Source: Armatimonadota bacterium (lineage in GTDB: Bacteria; Armatimonadota; UBA5829; DSUL01). Taken from it: a DNA stretch of 64,000 bases. How positions within the stretch are numbered: the stretch's first letter is position 1; every line of letters starts with the position of its first letter. Both the position numbers and the translations under genes were made by a program. The notes under the pieces were generated by a model. The model was not told the DNA's origin. It worked only from the letters and a program-made list of their open reading frames with translations, and did no database searches. The DNA lies in NCBI GenBank assembly GCA_025998755.1, contig AP024674.1, positions 806,001 through 870,000 on the forward strand. Direction: 5' to 3'. Positions 43,102-52,481 of this stretch are shown here, one piece after another.

Positions 43102-44448
43102 ATGAGAAGCTCGATTTTGGTCGGTCTGGCCCTCTGTTTGCTGACAGGGCCGGCAGTTCAGGCAGCGCCGCCGCAGATGACTCCTGCGCCCGATGAGATC
43201 GTCGTGCGGGGTATCGTAACCGAGGCGCCTTCGAAAGGACGCTTCACCGTTCGAGCCACCGCCGTCCGGTTGCATGGTCAGAGCACGGACACGCTGCTTG
43301 AGCAGCCCGCTCCGAAAGTCGTGACCACCACGGCAACCACCACCTTTGCCTTTGCGGATGGCCGCTCGGCGGGGGTCGCAGAGGTCGTGGAGGGCATAGA
43401 GGTAGCAGTGGTGGGGAAGAACCTGGGCCGCGGACAGCCGCTACCGGCGCGCGCCGTGGTTCTTTTCAACCCCGAGAGCACTCCTGCTCCCGCTCCCGCG
43501 CGGGATGAGCCAGCCTTACCTGGAACCTCCACGCCGCCCGCCCCCGGGGCGCCTGCGGAGCCGGAGGATCCCAGAGTCATCCGGCCCGATAGCGCCTTCA
43601 GCCGGTGGCGGGATCCCGCCGGGGTGGAATACCTTTACCCGAAAGACTGGATGCCTTCCGCCTCGCCGGGAGCCAATCCGGTGACCTTCCAGAAAGGACC
43701 GCTGGCGCTCCACGTGCGGCGTATTCCGGTGGAGGCCGGAATGGATCCGCAGGGGACGGCCGAATCGGCGCTGCAGGTGGCAAGATCCGTTGCTTCCGGC
43801 AAGGGCTGGCGCTCCGTTGAGGGCCAGATGACCATCGCCGGCATGCGCTGCAAAACCCTTACCATCACAGGCGAGATGCCACCCCGCGACCTAGCGCTTG
43901 TCCTGGGAATGGATGAGAAACAGATCCCTCGTCCCGTGGACGCCGTGGTGCGGATGGCTTTCTTGCCTGTGCCGATCAATCCAGCGCGCGAGCCGTGGGT
44001 TCTTCAGATCGCGATCGGCGGGCCGCAGGCGCGGATGGGCGAGCTGGTTTCGGCCTTCAACCGGGTGGCTCAGAGTGTGGTCCTGATGCGGCAGGAAGCG
44101 GCGGATACTCCAGGCACGGTAACCCCCATGAGGGCCGCCAACACAGTCCAGGTCGAGAACGCGCTACGTCAGGTCGGCACCGCGCTGATGATGTATTTTA
44201 CTGACAACGATGACGTGGTTCCGCCAAACTGGGAGGCTCTTCGACCGTATCTGTCCGATCCGCGGCTCTTGACCAACCTCACAAGAGGATGGCCCAACTA
44301 CGGAGTGGGTCCGGTGCAGCTTATGGCTCCGGGGACGCGGGTCTCTCAGATGGGCAATCCGTCTCAAGTGGTCATTGCCATGGCGGCTGGTCCCGGCTAT
44401 GACATTGCCCTCTATGCCGATGGACACGTTGCCCGTGTGAGGCGGTGA
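43102..44448 (+). CDS. Exported protein with pilin-like C-terminal module
   Basis: A 448-residue exported protein (signal peptide about 1-22). The N-terminal 100 residues form a beta-barrel-like domain, then a Pro/Ala linker and a middle domain (about 170-325). The last ~110 residues (ENALRQVGTALMMYFTDNDDVVPP … YDIALYADGHVARVRR) resemble the globular part of type II pseudopilins/DUF1559 proteins, including the tail motif ADGHV. The pilin N-terminal helix and cleavage site are absent, so this module has been moved into a secreted protein. Function unknown. Confidence 0.6.
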   Translation: MRSSILVGLALCLLTGPAVQAAPPQMTPAPDEIVVRGIVTEAPSKGRFTVRATAVRLHGQSTDTLLEQPAPKVVTTTATTTFAFADGRSAGVAEVVEGIEVAVVGKNLGRGQPLPARAVVLFNPESTPAPAPARDEPALPGTSTPPAPGAPAEPEDPRVIRPDSAFSRWRDPAGVEYLYPKDWMPSASPGANPVTFQKGPLALHVRRIPVEAGMDPQGTAESALQVARSVASGKGWRSVEGQMTIAGMRCKTLTITGEMPPRDLALVLGMDEKQIPRPVDAVVRMAFLPVPINPAREPWVLQIAIGGPQARMGELVSAFNRVAQSVVLMRQEAADTPGTVTPMRAANTVQVENALRQVGTALMMYFTDNDDVVPPNWEALRPYLSDPRLLTNLTRGWPNYGVGPVQLMAPGTRVSQMGNPSQVVIAMAAGPGYDIALYADGHVARVRR

Positions 44449-44451
44449 TCT

Positions 44452-46647
44452 GTGATGCGCCGGCGGGCGGTTGTCTGCCTGAGCCTTTTTGCGCTGGCCA
44501 GTAGCATCTTACTCACGCCTCCGGCGCGGGCGGCTGGCACGCAGCGGCCAAGGGTCGGCCTGGCTCTTGGTGGCGGAGCGGCGAGGGGTTATGCACACAT
44601 CGGTGTTCTGCGCTGGTTGGACGAGCACCGCATCCCCGTGGATTTCATCGCCGGCACAAGCATGGGCGCCCTGGTGGGCGGCGCTTATGCGATGGGCTAT
44701 TCCCCCGACGAGATCGTTTCCTTCGCCGAATCTCTGGACTGGGACACCGCCCTCCAGCCTGAAGTGCCGTATGCCTCGCTTTCGTTCCGGCGCAAGGAGG
44801 ACCGTCGGGATTACCCGTTCGCGCTGACATTTGGGCTCCGTGACCGCTTCCGCCTTCCATCTGGCCTGAGCCCCGTTCACGCGGTAGGGATGCTGCTCAG
44901 CCGGATCAGCCTGCCCTACGGAGATCTTGAGTCGTTCGACAGTCTGCCAGTCCCTTTCCGGTGTGTGGCGGTGGACATTGAATCCGGAGAACAGGTCGTG
45001 CTGGGCGACGGGCCACTCTGGCAGGCTCTCAGAGCGTCCATGGCCATTCCCGGTGTCTTCACGCCTGTGGAGCGCAGAGGCCGGCTTCTGGTGGACGGAG
45101 GGCTTCTGAACAACGTCCCGGCAGATGTCGTCCGCCGAATGGGCGCCGATGTGGTCATTGCCGTGGACGTGAGCGAGGATCTTGCAGACCGATCCGCTCT
45201 GGACTCCCTGCTGGGACTGGCGAATCAGTCTGTGGCTGTGATGGTGTTGAACAACACCAGGGAGATGCTCCGTCACGCCGATTTAGTCTTGGCGCCGGAT
45301 GTTCGGGCCATATCCGGCGCGGATTATACCCAAATCAGGGAGACGGAGGCATTGGGCTATGCCGCCGCCGAGGAGCGGGCGCGATTTTTGGAGACCCTGT
45401 CTCTGGATGAGCAGTCCTGGAAGGAGTATCTCCGGGAACGCCAGAGCCGAAAGCGCCAAGGATTCCCCAAAGCTGCAAAGGCAATAGTCGCCGGCCTGCC
45501 CGAGGACGAGGCGGCCGACGGGAGTGCGAGACTCCAGAGACTAACCCGACAGGGCCTCGATCCTGCGCGGCTGGAACGGGAGCTGCAAAGGCTCCAGGGG
45601 AGCGGGCGTTACGGCATTGTGGGCTATCACGTAGTGCAATCCTCGGATGGCGGAGCGCTGGTGGTGACGGCTTCTGCACCTCGGCACGGACCTCCCTTCC
45701 TGAACACCTCCTTCAGAGTGCGCAGCACCCGCCTGACGGACATCCAGATGCGGCTTGGGACGCGCTTCACAACATTCGATCTCTTTCGGAGAGGCGATGA
45801 GGTGCGCATAGATGCCGGTGTCGGCAGGAACGCGCTGGTCCGAGCAGAGTGGTATGTTCCACTGAGCCGGAGAGGTCCTTTCATCGCGCCACGACTGTCT
45901 TATGTCAAAACGGTTCAAGACGTATTCTTGACGGGAAGGCGCGTCTCTGAGCAGCAGGCGAGGGAGGCAGAGGCAGGCCTCGATGTGGGGTGGCATCCCG
46001 GACCGGACTCCGAGATCCGCCTGGGCTACTTCACGGGGCACCTGCTTTCGTCCCCCGCCGCGGGTCTGTTCAAACTGGGACGGGACGACGGATCCGTCCA
46101 AGGTGTCAGGATGCGTCTGGCTTACGACGGGCAAGATGGGCTGGTGCCTACGCGGGGAGCGAGGCTGGAGCTTCTGGCCGACTGGTACCTGCAAACGCCG
46201 GGCACCCCCGATCCTTATCTTTCGGCGGAGTTGCGCTCAAGCTTCTACCGGCAGGCTGGTGAGCGCGGTGTGGTGTTTCTGACGGCATCCGGGGGCAGCT
46301 CTTTCGGCGAGAGTGCTCCGGTCTCTCGCCAGTTTACGCTGGGCGGCCCTCTCCGCCTGGGCGCTTACGGAGTGAACGAGCTGCGCGGGAGTGAATATCT
46401 CTTCGGCAGCGCCGGATATATGAGGAGGGTCGGACGGTTGCCGCAGTTCGCGGGCGGCAAGGTCTATGTCGGTGCCTCCGTCGAGTACGGGTCGGCATTC
46501 GAGCGTCTGAGAGATGCCGATTTCGCAGCATGCTTTTCAGCGGGTGTTGTGATGGAAACCCTGGCGGGGCCGGTTTTCTTCGGGGGAAGCTGGGGAGAGG
46601 GAAGCCGCCGGACCGCGTATTTCGCCATTGGCCATCCTTTCCCGTGA
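44452..46647 (+). CDS. Patatin-like phospholipase fused to an Omp85 barrel
   Basis: 731 residues with a signal peptide (about 1-27). The patatin domain has the oxyanion GGGAARG, the nucleophile S70 in GTSMG and the dyad D215 in VDGGLLNN. After about 370 come a POTRA-like domain and a BamA/Omp85-type 16-strand barrel (strand-like LRLGAYGVNELRGSEYLFG near the end). Such PlpD-type proteins secrete their lipase domain through their own barrel, implying an outer membrane. The GTG at 44452 may be replaced by the adjacent ATG at 44455. Confidence 0.85.
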   Translation: MMRRRAVVCLSLFALASSILLTPPARAAGTQRPRVGLALGGGAARGYAHIGVLRWLDEHRIPVDFIAGTSMGALVGGAYAMGYSPDEIVSFAESLDWDTALQPEVPYASLSFRRKEDRRDYPFALTFGLRDRFRLPSGLSPVHAVGMLLSRISLPYGDLESFDSLPVPFRCVAVDIESGEQVVLGDGPLWQALRASMAIPGVFTPVERRGRLLVDGGLLNNVPADVVRRMGADVVIAVDVSEDLADRSALDSLLGLANQSVAVMVLNNTREMLRHADLVLAPDVRAISGADYTQIRETEALGYAAAEERARFLETLSLDEQSWKEYLRERQSRKRQGFPKAAKAIVAGLPEDEAADGSARLQRLTRQGLDPARLERELQRLQGSGRYGIVGYHVVQSSDGGALVVTASAPRHGPPFLNTSFRVRSTRLTDIQMRLGTRFTTFDLFRRGDEVRIDAGVGRNALVRAEWYVPLSRRGPFIAPRLSYVKTVQDVFLTGRRVSEQQAREAEAGLDVGWHPGPDSEIRLGYFTGHLLSSPAAGLFKLGRDDGSVQGVRMRLAYDGQDGLVPTRGARLELLADWYLQTPGTPDPYLSAELRSSFYRQAGERGVVFLTASGGSSFGESAPVSRQFTLGGPLRLGAYGVNELRGSEYLFGSAGYMRRVGRLPQFAGGKVYVGASVEYGSAFERLRDADFAACFSAGVVMETLAGPVFFGGSWGEGSRRTAYFAIGHPFP

Positions 46648-46698
46648 GGCGGGTAGGGAACGGCGAGATTCGGGAGTGAAGTAATAGCTGATACCGCA

Positions 46699-46739
46699 TC
46701 ACAGTGATTGCCCGGCTTTGCCGGGAGGCGCAGCTGTGA
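46699..46739 (+). other. Two-part hairpin before a membrane-protein gene
   Basis: TCACAG (46699-46704) pairs with CTGTGA (46734-46739), and inside it CCCGGC (46711-46716) pairs with GCCGGG (46720-46725) with a TTT loop. It lies in the 120-base gap before the gene starting at 46768. It could be a leader structure or the end of the patatin transcript; no T-run follows. Confidence 0.45.
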
Positions 46740-46767
46740 CTCACTTGTAGGGAAGGCGGGTACCGCG

Positions 46768-48000
46768 ATGATGGCAGTTTGGCTGGTATCAGCGGTTGCG
46801 GGGGGCGTTGCGCTGGCGGTGTTCGTTCCACTGTACTGCGCGCTGCGGCCTGATCTTCCCCGGCTTCTGCACTGTGCAATATTGGGAGCGGCTGCCGGGG
46901 CGTCCACGGGTTATCTGCTGGTGGCGGCCGGCGTGCTGCAATGGGTGCTGCCCGGTGATTCGTCGCCGGGGCCGATGGCCTATGCCGGCTGGATGGCAGG
47001 AGGTGCGCTGGCAGGATCGTATTCTGCTCTTGGCGTGGCAGCCGTGCGGCTGGGTCCCCGATGGCGGAGGCACGGCGGCAGCCTGGGGCTCTCACTGGGA
47101 CTGATGACGGGCCTCGTGCTGGTGCTCGCAATCAACTTGCGCATTCCGGGGTTGACAGAGTACCTTCCTCCTGCTGTCTCTGTTCTCATCGGTCTTGTGG
47201 TTTTGCTGTTCGCCGCTCCCTTGGGGGCGATGGCCGGTTCGCTGGCCGCGCATGACCCGTCCAATTACTACTTGCCCTCGCGCTGGCGCGTATTTATCTC
47301 CATTCCTGCTGCCGTGCTGGCCTTACTTCCTCTCATAGGTGGCCTGAAACTGGTGGAATCCGGCCTGTACGTGGAGAGCGTGACGGAAATGGCCGAGAGG
47401 GCCGATGTCAACGGGCTGCTGTACAAACTCTCTTACGGGGATCGGGGCGACCGTCAGATGGCAGCGGACGCTCTGGGGCCGTTTGCGGCGGATCCGCGCG
47501 TGCGGGACTCCCTGATTGCCGCGACGGCGGATCCTGAGGAATTCGTTGCCTGCGCGGCAGCCCAGGCCCTGGAGCACTGCAGCGGCCCTGAGGTCATTGC
47601 CGCGCTGGAGGCGATGCTGCGGCACCCTGCTGTCTCGGTCCGTTATACCGCGGCGTGGTCGCTGGCCCGGAAGTGCCTCAAGGGGGATACCACGGCCCGG
47701 GAGGCGCTGAAGATCGCGGAGCAGGACCCGGATCGTAACGTCCGGGCCGTGGCGCTGCGGGGGCTGCAGAAACTTTACGTGGTGCGCTGCGGGACCTACG
47801 GTTTGAAGGCCGGGGCGGATATCGCGCTGAAGTCGCTGCAGCGCCAAGGGTTGGAAGGGGAGGTTGTTCCGGTCAGCTCCGGACGGCGTCAGGCTTATGC
47901 GGTGGTCCTGGGAGCCTTCCCGGAAGAGCGCCAGGCCGAGCAGATCGCCCAGCAAGCGCGCTCCGCCGGGTTTCGCGTGTTCGTCGAAGCGCCAGAGTGA
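46768..48000 (+). CDS. Membrane protein with HEAT repeats and SPOR domain
   Basis: 410 residues. About six membrane helices fill the first 200. A cytosolic or periplasmic HEAT/Armadillo-like region follows (about 210-325: DRQMAADALGPFAADPRVRD, ACAAAQALEHCSGPEVIAAL). It ends in a SPOR domain (YVVRCGTYGLK … AYAVVLGAFPEERQAEQIA), which binds denuded peptidoglycan at division sites. A role in septation or the envelope is likely. ATG at 46768 follows GGAAGG; an in-frame ATG at 46771 is also possible. It is convergent with the serine hydrolase gene. Confidence 0.7.
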   Translation: MMAVWLVSAVAGGVALAVFVPLYCALRPDLPRLLHCAILGAAAGASTGYLLVAAGVLQWVLPGDSSPGPMAYAGWMAGGALAGSYSALGVAAVRLGPRWRRHGGSLGLSLGLMTGLVLVLAINLRIPGLTEYLPPAVSVLIGLVVLLFAAPLGAMAGSLAAHDPSNYYLPSRWRVFISIPAAVLALLPLIGGLKLVESGLYVESVTEMAERADVNGLLYKLSYGDRGDRQMAADALGPFAADPRVRDSLIAATADPEEFVACAAAQALEHCSGPEVIAALEAMLRHPAVSVRYTAAWSLARKCLKGDTTAREALKIAEQDPDRNVRAVALRGLQKLYVVRCGTYGLKAGADIALKSLQRQGLEGEVVPVSSGRRQAYAVVLGAFPEERQAEQIAQQARSAGFRVFVEAPE

Positions 48001-48012
48001 ATCCGGGCGATC

Positions 48013-49047
48013 TCATCGGCCGCCAGCCGGCGGTGCCATGCGTATTGTCGCTGGGGTGAATTTCGGGCGAATACGGTCGAGCTGGATGGCCTGCACGATC
48101 TCTTTCGCGATCCAGGCGGGTATCTCAGCGTATTTGTAGCTGGTGTTGGTGAACACAACCAGCACGAAGGGAGAGCCGATGGGAAGCTCCACGTAAGCGG
48201 CGTCGTGGTTTGTGGAGCTGGTCCATCCGGCCTTGGACCACAGGCTGGATCCTGACGGGATACCGCCTCCAATGCGCCGTGCTTGAATGTCCTTCGGGTC
48301 GCCCGGACGCCGTCGCATGTGCTTCAGGATCTCCGCACACGCTGGCCGGCTGACGGCTTTCCCGCGCTTGATGATCCAGAGCAGGCGTGCGGTGTCCGCG
48401 GCGGTCATGCGATTGCGGTTTTCGTAGTTGGGTCCCAGGAACTGGAGATCCCGCCCGAACGGTGCATCATCCCAGGTCTTTTGGCAGGCATTAATGTCCC
48501 GTAACCCAAGGCGTCGGAGATATTCGTTCACAGCCTGGCGCTTCGCGGCGAATTCCGCCAGCTCCGCCGCTTCGAGCTCCGGCCCGGACTCCGTGCCCGT
48601 AAGGATGTCCAGAATGCGATTGGTTGCAGCGTTGGAGCTGACACGCAGCATCAGGTCCAGGTCGCGCAGCACCTCTGGTGTCCGGGCGACACGCCCGTCT
48701 GCGAATGCCTCCTCCAGAGCCAATGCGTAACACAGCTTCACAACGCTCGCTGGATAGAACGGACGGTTCATATTGTAACCGCCGATTACAGGCTCCCTAT
48801 CCTCCTCATCCAGAATAAGGGCGATCGCCAGGCTATCGCGGGTCAAGCCGGCCTCCTTGAAACGCCGGCACGCCCTGTCCGCAACGGCATGTAGGTATAC
48901 AGATATCTCCGGCTCCGTAGCGATCCGTCGAAGGGCGGCCCGCGTTGAGTCCGCAGAGATGCGGACCGGGTTGTCTGCGGCCGCACACGATTGTGCCGCT
49001 GCCAGGGCGGCGGCGAGTGCAAGTGTGGCAAAGCGCGGCTGGAGCAT
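48013..49047 (-). CDS. Beta-lactamase-fold serine hydrolase
   Basis: A 344-residue exported protein related to class A beta-lactamases. The nucleophile motif is S101-V-V-K104, a second motif SSN (RVSSNAATNRI) fits SxN, and the third, KAG (WSKAGWTSS), stands in for KTG. The signal peptide ends near SCAAADN; the Cys may be lipidated, but the lipobox is weak. It lacks the Glu of a real beta-lactamase omega loop that I could identify, so a peptidoglycan or ester hydrolase is as likely as antibiotic resistance. The ATG at 49047 gives the signal peptide; a frame starting at 49155 adds no signal. Confidence 0.75.
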   Translation of the reverse strand: MLQPRFATLALAAALAAAQSCAAADNPVRISADSTRAALRRIATEPEISVYLHAVADRACRRFKEAGLTRDSLAIALILDEEDREPVIGGYNMNRPFYPASVVKLCYALALEEAFADGRVARTPEVLRDLDLMLRVSSNAATNRILDILTGTESGPELEAAELAEFAAKRQAVNEYLRRLGLRDINACQKTWDDAPFGRDLQFLGPNYENRNRMTAADTARLLWIIKRGKAVSRPACAEILKHMRRRPGDPKDIQARRIGGGIPSGSSLWSKAGWTSSTNHDAAYVELPIGSPFVLVVFTNTSYKYAEIPAWIAKEIVQAIQLDRIRPKFTPATIRMAPPAGGR

Positions 49048-49161
49048 CTGGCCTGTTCTCCCGTTCCTGCTGCTGTTTGCACCGGCCTTGGAATGGTTGC
49101 CGATCAGCACAGGCAGTATATCACCCAGTCGGTGTTTGGGCACAGGGCGGAACATGTGCTA

Positions 49162-49193
49162 AGACGGCCTCCGTCGATCGACGAAGGCCGTCT
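49162..49193. repeat. Near-perfect 32-base palindrome
   Basis: AGACGGCCTcCGTCGA (49162-49177) mirrors TCGACGaAGGCCGTCT (49178-49193), with one mismatch pair. It lies between the hydrolase gene and cheW. It could end the cheW transcript, though the T tract is poor (TTAG), or be an operator. The flanking gap is otherwise featureless. Confidence 0.55.
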
Positions 49194-49222
49194 CGGGTGT
49201 GGGAGGATGATGCAAGCTGTGC

Positions 49223-49723
49223 TCATGCGGCCACGGGCTCGCTGGCTCCAAGGACTGCCGCGTCCAGCATCTCGCCCTGGTCCAGAAGCTGGTCTAGGTC
49301 CAGCAGGACAAGAAGCTTGTCCCCTGCTTTGCCGATGCCGCGAACATACCGCGCGCTGGACGAGACGATCGTCTCGGAAGGCGGCTCGATGTCTTTCGCA
49401 GACAGCCGGACGGTCTCCGTGACCGCGTCCACGATCAATCCCACCATCCGGGACGCGCTCTCCACCACCACGATGCGGGAGGCTCTATCGGCTTCCTTCA
49501 AGGGCAGCCCGAACTTCTTTCGAGGGTCTATGACTGGCAGAATGCTGCCGCGCAGGTTGATCACGCCCTCCACAAAATGCTCGCATCCGGGGACCTTGGT
49601 AATGGTCTCCATCCGGATGATGGTGTTGATCCGCTCGATACTGATGGCGAACAGTTCCCCGGAAAGGTCGAAGACGACCAGCTGTTCCTCTTTCTGGTCC
49701 ACCTGTGCGTCGTTGTTGGACAT
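49223..49723 (-). CDS. Stand-alone CheW-like adaptor
   Basis: 166 residues with one CheW domain: QLVVFDLSGELFAISIERI, GVINLRGSILPVIDPRKKFGLP and SRIVVVESASRMVGLIVDAV. CheW links chemoreceptors to the kinase CheA. No receptor, CheA or other chemotaxis gene lies nearby, so it may serve a distant cluster or a twitching-type system. AGGAG precedes the ATG at 49723. Confidence 0.9.
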   Translation of the reverse strand: MSNNDAQVDQKEEQLVVFDLSGELFAISIERINTIIRMETITKVPGCEHFVEGVINLRGSILPVIDPRKKFGLPLKEADRASRIVVVESASRMVGLIVDAVTETVRLSAKDIEPPSETIVSSSARYVRGIGKAGDKLLVLLDLDQLLDQGEMLDAAVLGASEPVAA

Positions 49724-49849
49724 GGAACGGCTCCTGTTTGTGCTCCTCAGGTTGACGCCCCCTTCCCGGGGTGCGCCGGTGTATCAAGATTATCGGAAGC
49801 GCGTCTGGGCTCTTTAGGGTGGGGCGGATGGCAAGTCACTGGGGTTGTG

Positions 49850-49855
49850 TATAAT
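49850..49855 (+). promoter_or_regulatory. Candidate -10 box for the TPR gene
   Basis: A perfect TATAAT with no good -35. The start would be near 49862, leaving about 90 bases of leader. A small GAGC/GCTC hairpin there presents the AGGAG ribosome-binding site in its loop. Confidence 0.4.
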
Positions 49856-49951
49856 GCCGGAAGGTGCGGCTTGAGGGGGAAAACCGGCCACGACCTGACT
49901 GGGTCTCATAACACGGGGTAGATAATCCGCATAGAGCAGGAGGCTCCATCT

Positions 49952-51136
49952 GTGTCCGTCTTTACCGGGCAGCTGAATAAAGGGCTGCGGTCTTTCTTTA
50001 TCGGATTGGCCTGCTGGGCAGCCGTGATAGTGGCCTCGCCCACTCTGGCCGCCCCTCCCGTCCTGCGGGAACTGGGCGGCATTAAGCTGGGCGCGACCGG
50101 CAGCGAGGTGACCGCTCTAATGGGCGAGCCGGCCGAGACGTCCAGCGACTTCGAGTTGCCTCAGGAGGTGGCGCCAGCGGGAGGCATCACGTACAGAGTC
50201 TGCGACTCAGCCCGTCTTGTGTTGCTGGTGGGTAAGATCGCGCCGATGCACGCACGGGTGGTTCAGGTGACCATCAATGGCGATCCGTGCCCCGAGGCGG
50301 CAAAGTTCTCCGTGCAGGGCATCGGACTTGGCGCCACGGAGAAGGAGATTCTGGCGAAGTTCGGCGAGCCGGACCGTTCCATCGAGCGCACGGATTCTCC
50401 GCTCAAGACCGTCGCCTACAGCGCCTCGAATGTCGCGTTTACTCTGGAGGACGGCGTGCTGAAGAGTCTCAGCATCGTCTACCGGAACCAGATGATGGTG
50501 GAAGACCTGGTCTCAAGTGGCAAGATGACCGAAACCGAGGCGTGGAAAGCGATCGGCGACATGCGTCTTCGGGGCAGGCAGTTCGATCTTGCCCGGGAGG
50601 CGTTCGAGAAAGTGGTTCAGGCGGAGCCTAAGTCCGTGGACGCGCTTATCAAGTTGGGCGGCGCTTACTTTGCCCTGGATAAACGGGACAAAGCCGCGCA
50701 GTCATACAGAAGCGCCCTGGCGCTGGACCCGAACAATGCTCTGGCCACCTACAACCTGGGCCGTATTGCGCTGCGGGAAAACCGGTTGGAGGAGGCCCGC
50801 AAGCTCCTGACCCGCGCGGGCCAGCTTGACCCGCGCAATCCGGCGGTCCACAACGAGCTGGGTCTGCTGGAAGAGCAAGAGAACAAATTGGACGCCGCCG
50901 AGAGGAGCTACCGGCGCGCCGCGGAACTTGCGCCTGAGTCGTCGCAGCCGCACCAGAACTTGGGGCGTCTGCTGGTGCGCAAAGGCGACCGGCAGGGCGC
51001 AATCGAGGCGTACCGACGCGCCGTGGTGCTTGAGCTGCAAAGCCCCGCTCCCAACCGGGAGCTGGTGGCCGCACTCCGGAAAGCCATAGAGACGCTTTCC
51101 GCCGAAGACGCACCCCGCAGGGCGCCGGGCTCCTGA
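49952..51136 (+). CDS. Exported TPR-repeat protein
   Basis: A 394-residue protein with a long N-terminal hydrophobic segment (about 12-34) acting as signal or anchor. The N-terminal half contains two copies of a short motif (GGIKLGATGSEVTALMGEP and GIGLGATEKEILAKFGEP), as in SmpA/DUF-like outer-membrane proteins. The C-terminal half has about five TPRs (FDLARE…PKSVDALIKLGGAYF; NALATYNLGRIALRENRLEEA). The GTG follows AGGAGG. The TPRs suggest a protein-docking role. Confidence 0.8.
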   Translation: MSVFTGQLNKGLRSFFIGLACWAAVIVASPTLAAPPVLRELGGIKLGATGSEVTALMGEPAETSSDFELPQEVAPAGGITYRVCDSARLVLLVGKIAPMHARVVQVTINGDPCPEAAKFSVQGIGLGATEKEILAKFGEPDRSIERTDSPLKTVAYSASNVAFTLEDGVLKSLSIVYRNQMMVEDLVSSGKMTETEAWKAIGDMRLRGRQFDLAREAFEKVVQAEPKSVDALIKLGGAYFALDKRDKAAQSYRSALALDPNNALATYNLGRIALRENRLEEARKLLTRAGQLDPRNPAVHNELGLLEEQENKLDAAERSYRRAAELAPESSQPHQNLGRLLVRKGDRQGAIEAYRRAVVLELQSPAPNRELVAALRKAIETLSAEDAPRRAPGS

Positions 51137-51145
51137 GGGAATACT

Positions 51146-52435
51146 TCAGACGGAAAGCGTGCCCACGCTTTCCAGCAGCGCGGCTGTGCCCTCGATGGCC
51201 TGCTCCAGGATCTCCAGTGCGCGGTCGAGCAGATACTTCTCGATGATGAGCGGCGGCTCGATGCGGATGACCAGAGGATTGTTCAGACTGTAGGCCACCA
51301 GCAGTTTCTCGGAGGCGCAGGCCGCGATCACCAGCTTGGCCACGTCTTCTGAGTGGAACTCCACGCCGGCCAGAAGTCCGAGACCCCGCACCTCGCGTAT
51401 CATCTGCGGATGGCGTGCCGCCACCTCCTTGAGCCTCTGCAGCAGGTATTCCCCCAGTTCCGCGGACCGGCGGGGAAGATCCAGCCGGCGCGTGGTCTCA
51501 ATGGCGGCGATGGCTGCCGCGCAGGCCAGGGGGTTGCCTCCAAAGGTGGATGTATGGAGATACGGGTTCTCGGAGAAGAGAGTCTGCCAGATCTCCGCAG
51601 TTCCCAGAAAAGCCCCCACTGGCATGACGCCGCCTCCAAGAGCCTTCGCCATGGTCAGCAGGTCCGGGCGGACTCCTTCGTGCTCGCAGGCGAACATACG
51701 CCCAGTGCGGCCGAGTCCGGTCCTTACTTCGTCAACAATCAGCAGCGCCCCGGCCTCGCGAGTGATCTCCCGGAGCCGCGTGAGGTAGCCGGGCGGTGCG
51801 ACATTCACGCCTCCTTCGCCCTGCACCACCTCCACAATCACCGCTGCCGTCTCCGGGCCGACAACGCGTTGAACAGCATCCGCGTCCCCGAACGGTACGA
51901 GCGTGAAACCTTGCAGCAGAGGCTCGAAAGGCTTGCGGTAGATTTCCCGGCCGGATGCTGACAGGGCGCCGAAGGTCTTGCCGTGGTAACCATTCAGCGT
52001 GCCGACGATACCTGGGCGTCCCGTGTGGATACGGGCCGCCTTGAGCGCTCCCTCGACGGCCTCGGTCCCCGAGTTGCACAGAAACGCGTAATCGAGCCCT
52101 TCCGGGCTGATCTCGGCCAGCATCTCGCATACCTGGCCAAGACCGATGCTCAGGAAGTAGTGGGTCTTCAGCGTCAGGCGGTCCATCTGTTCCCGGACCG
52201 CTCTGACGACCTCTGGGTGCCTGTGTCCCAGGCTGAAGACGCCGTAGCCGCCGACACAGTCGATATACTCGTTTCCGGCGATATCCCGGATAAAGCAGCC
52301 CTCGGCGTCCCATTCGGGATACTCGAATCCGCTGAACTTCAGCAGGCTGGCGATGCCAGGGTTGACGTGGCGCTGGTAACGCTCAAATGTGAGCCGGGCG
52401 ATACCCTCAACATCGCCGTCATAAGGTTGGGTCAA
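51146..52435 (-). CDS. Class III PLP-dependent aminotransferase
   Basis: A 429-residue fold-type I enzyme related to ornithine, acetylornithine and putrescine aminotransferases. It has FLCNSGTEAVEGALKAAR, GYHGKTFGALS, LIVDEVRTGLGRTG and the PLP lysine K264 in TMAKALGGG, then HTSTFGGNPLACAAA. TTG at 52435 is chosen because GGAG lies eight bases upstream; a GTG at 52468 adds an unlikely N-terminal tail. The small gene next to it gives no hint to the substrate. Confidence 0.85.
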   Translation of the reverse strand: MTQPYDGDVEGIARLTFERYQRHVNPGIASLLKFSGFEYPEWDAEGCFIRDIAGNEYIDCVGGYGVFSLGHRHPEVVRAVREQMDRLTLKTHYFLSIGLGQVCEMLAEISPEGLDYAFLCNSGTEAVEGALKAARIHTGRPGIVGTLNGYHGKTFGALSASGREIYRKPFEPLLQGFTLVPFGDADAVQRVVGPETAAVIVEVVQGEGGVNVAPPGYLTRLREITREAGALLIVDEVRTGLGRTGRMFACEHEGVRPDLLTMAKALGGGVMPVGAFLGTAEIWQTLFSENPYLHTSTFGGNPLACAAAIAAIETTRRLDLPRRSAELGEYLLQRLKEVAARHPQMIREVRGLGLLAGVEFHSEDVAKLVIAACASEKLLVAYSLNNPLVIRIEPPLIIEKYLLDRALEILEQAIEGTAALLESVGTLSV

Positions 52436-52481
52436 ATCTGTTCTCCAGGTTGCCCCTCGCCTCGGCACAGGCGAGCAGGTT

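Noticed and set aside
48013-49047. Antibiotic-resistance beta-lactamase
   Set aside because: SxxK and SxN fit the fold, but the third motif is KAG and I could not identify the omega-loop Glu, so resistance is not supported.
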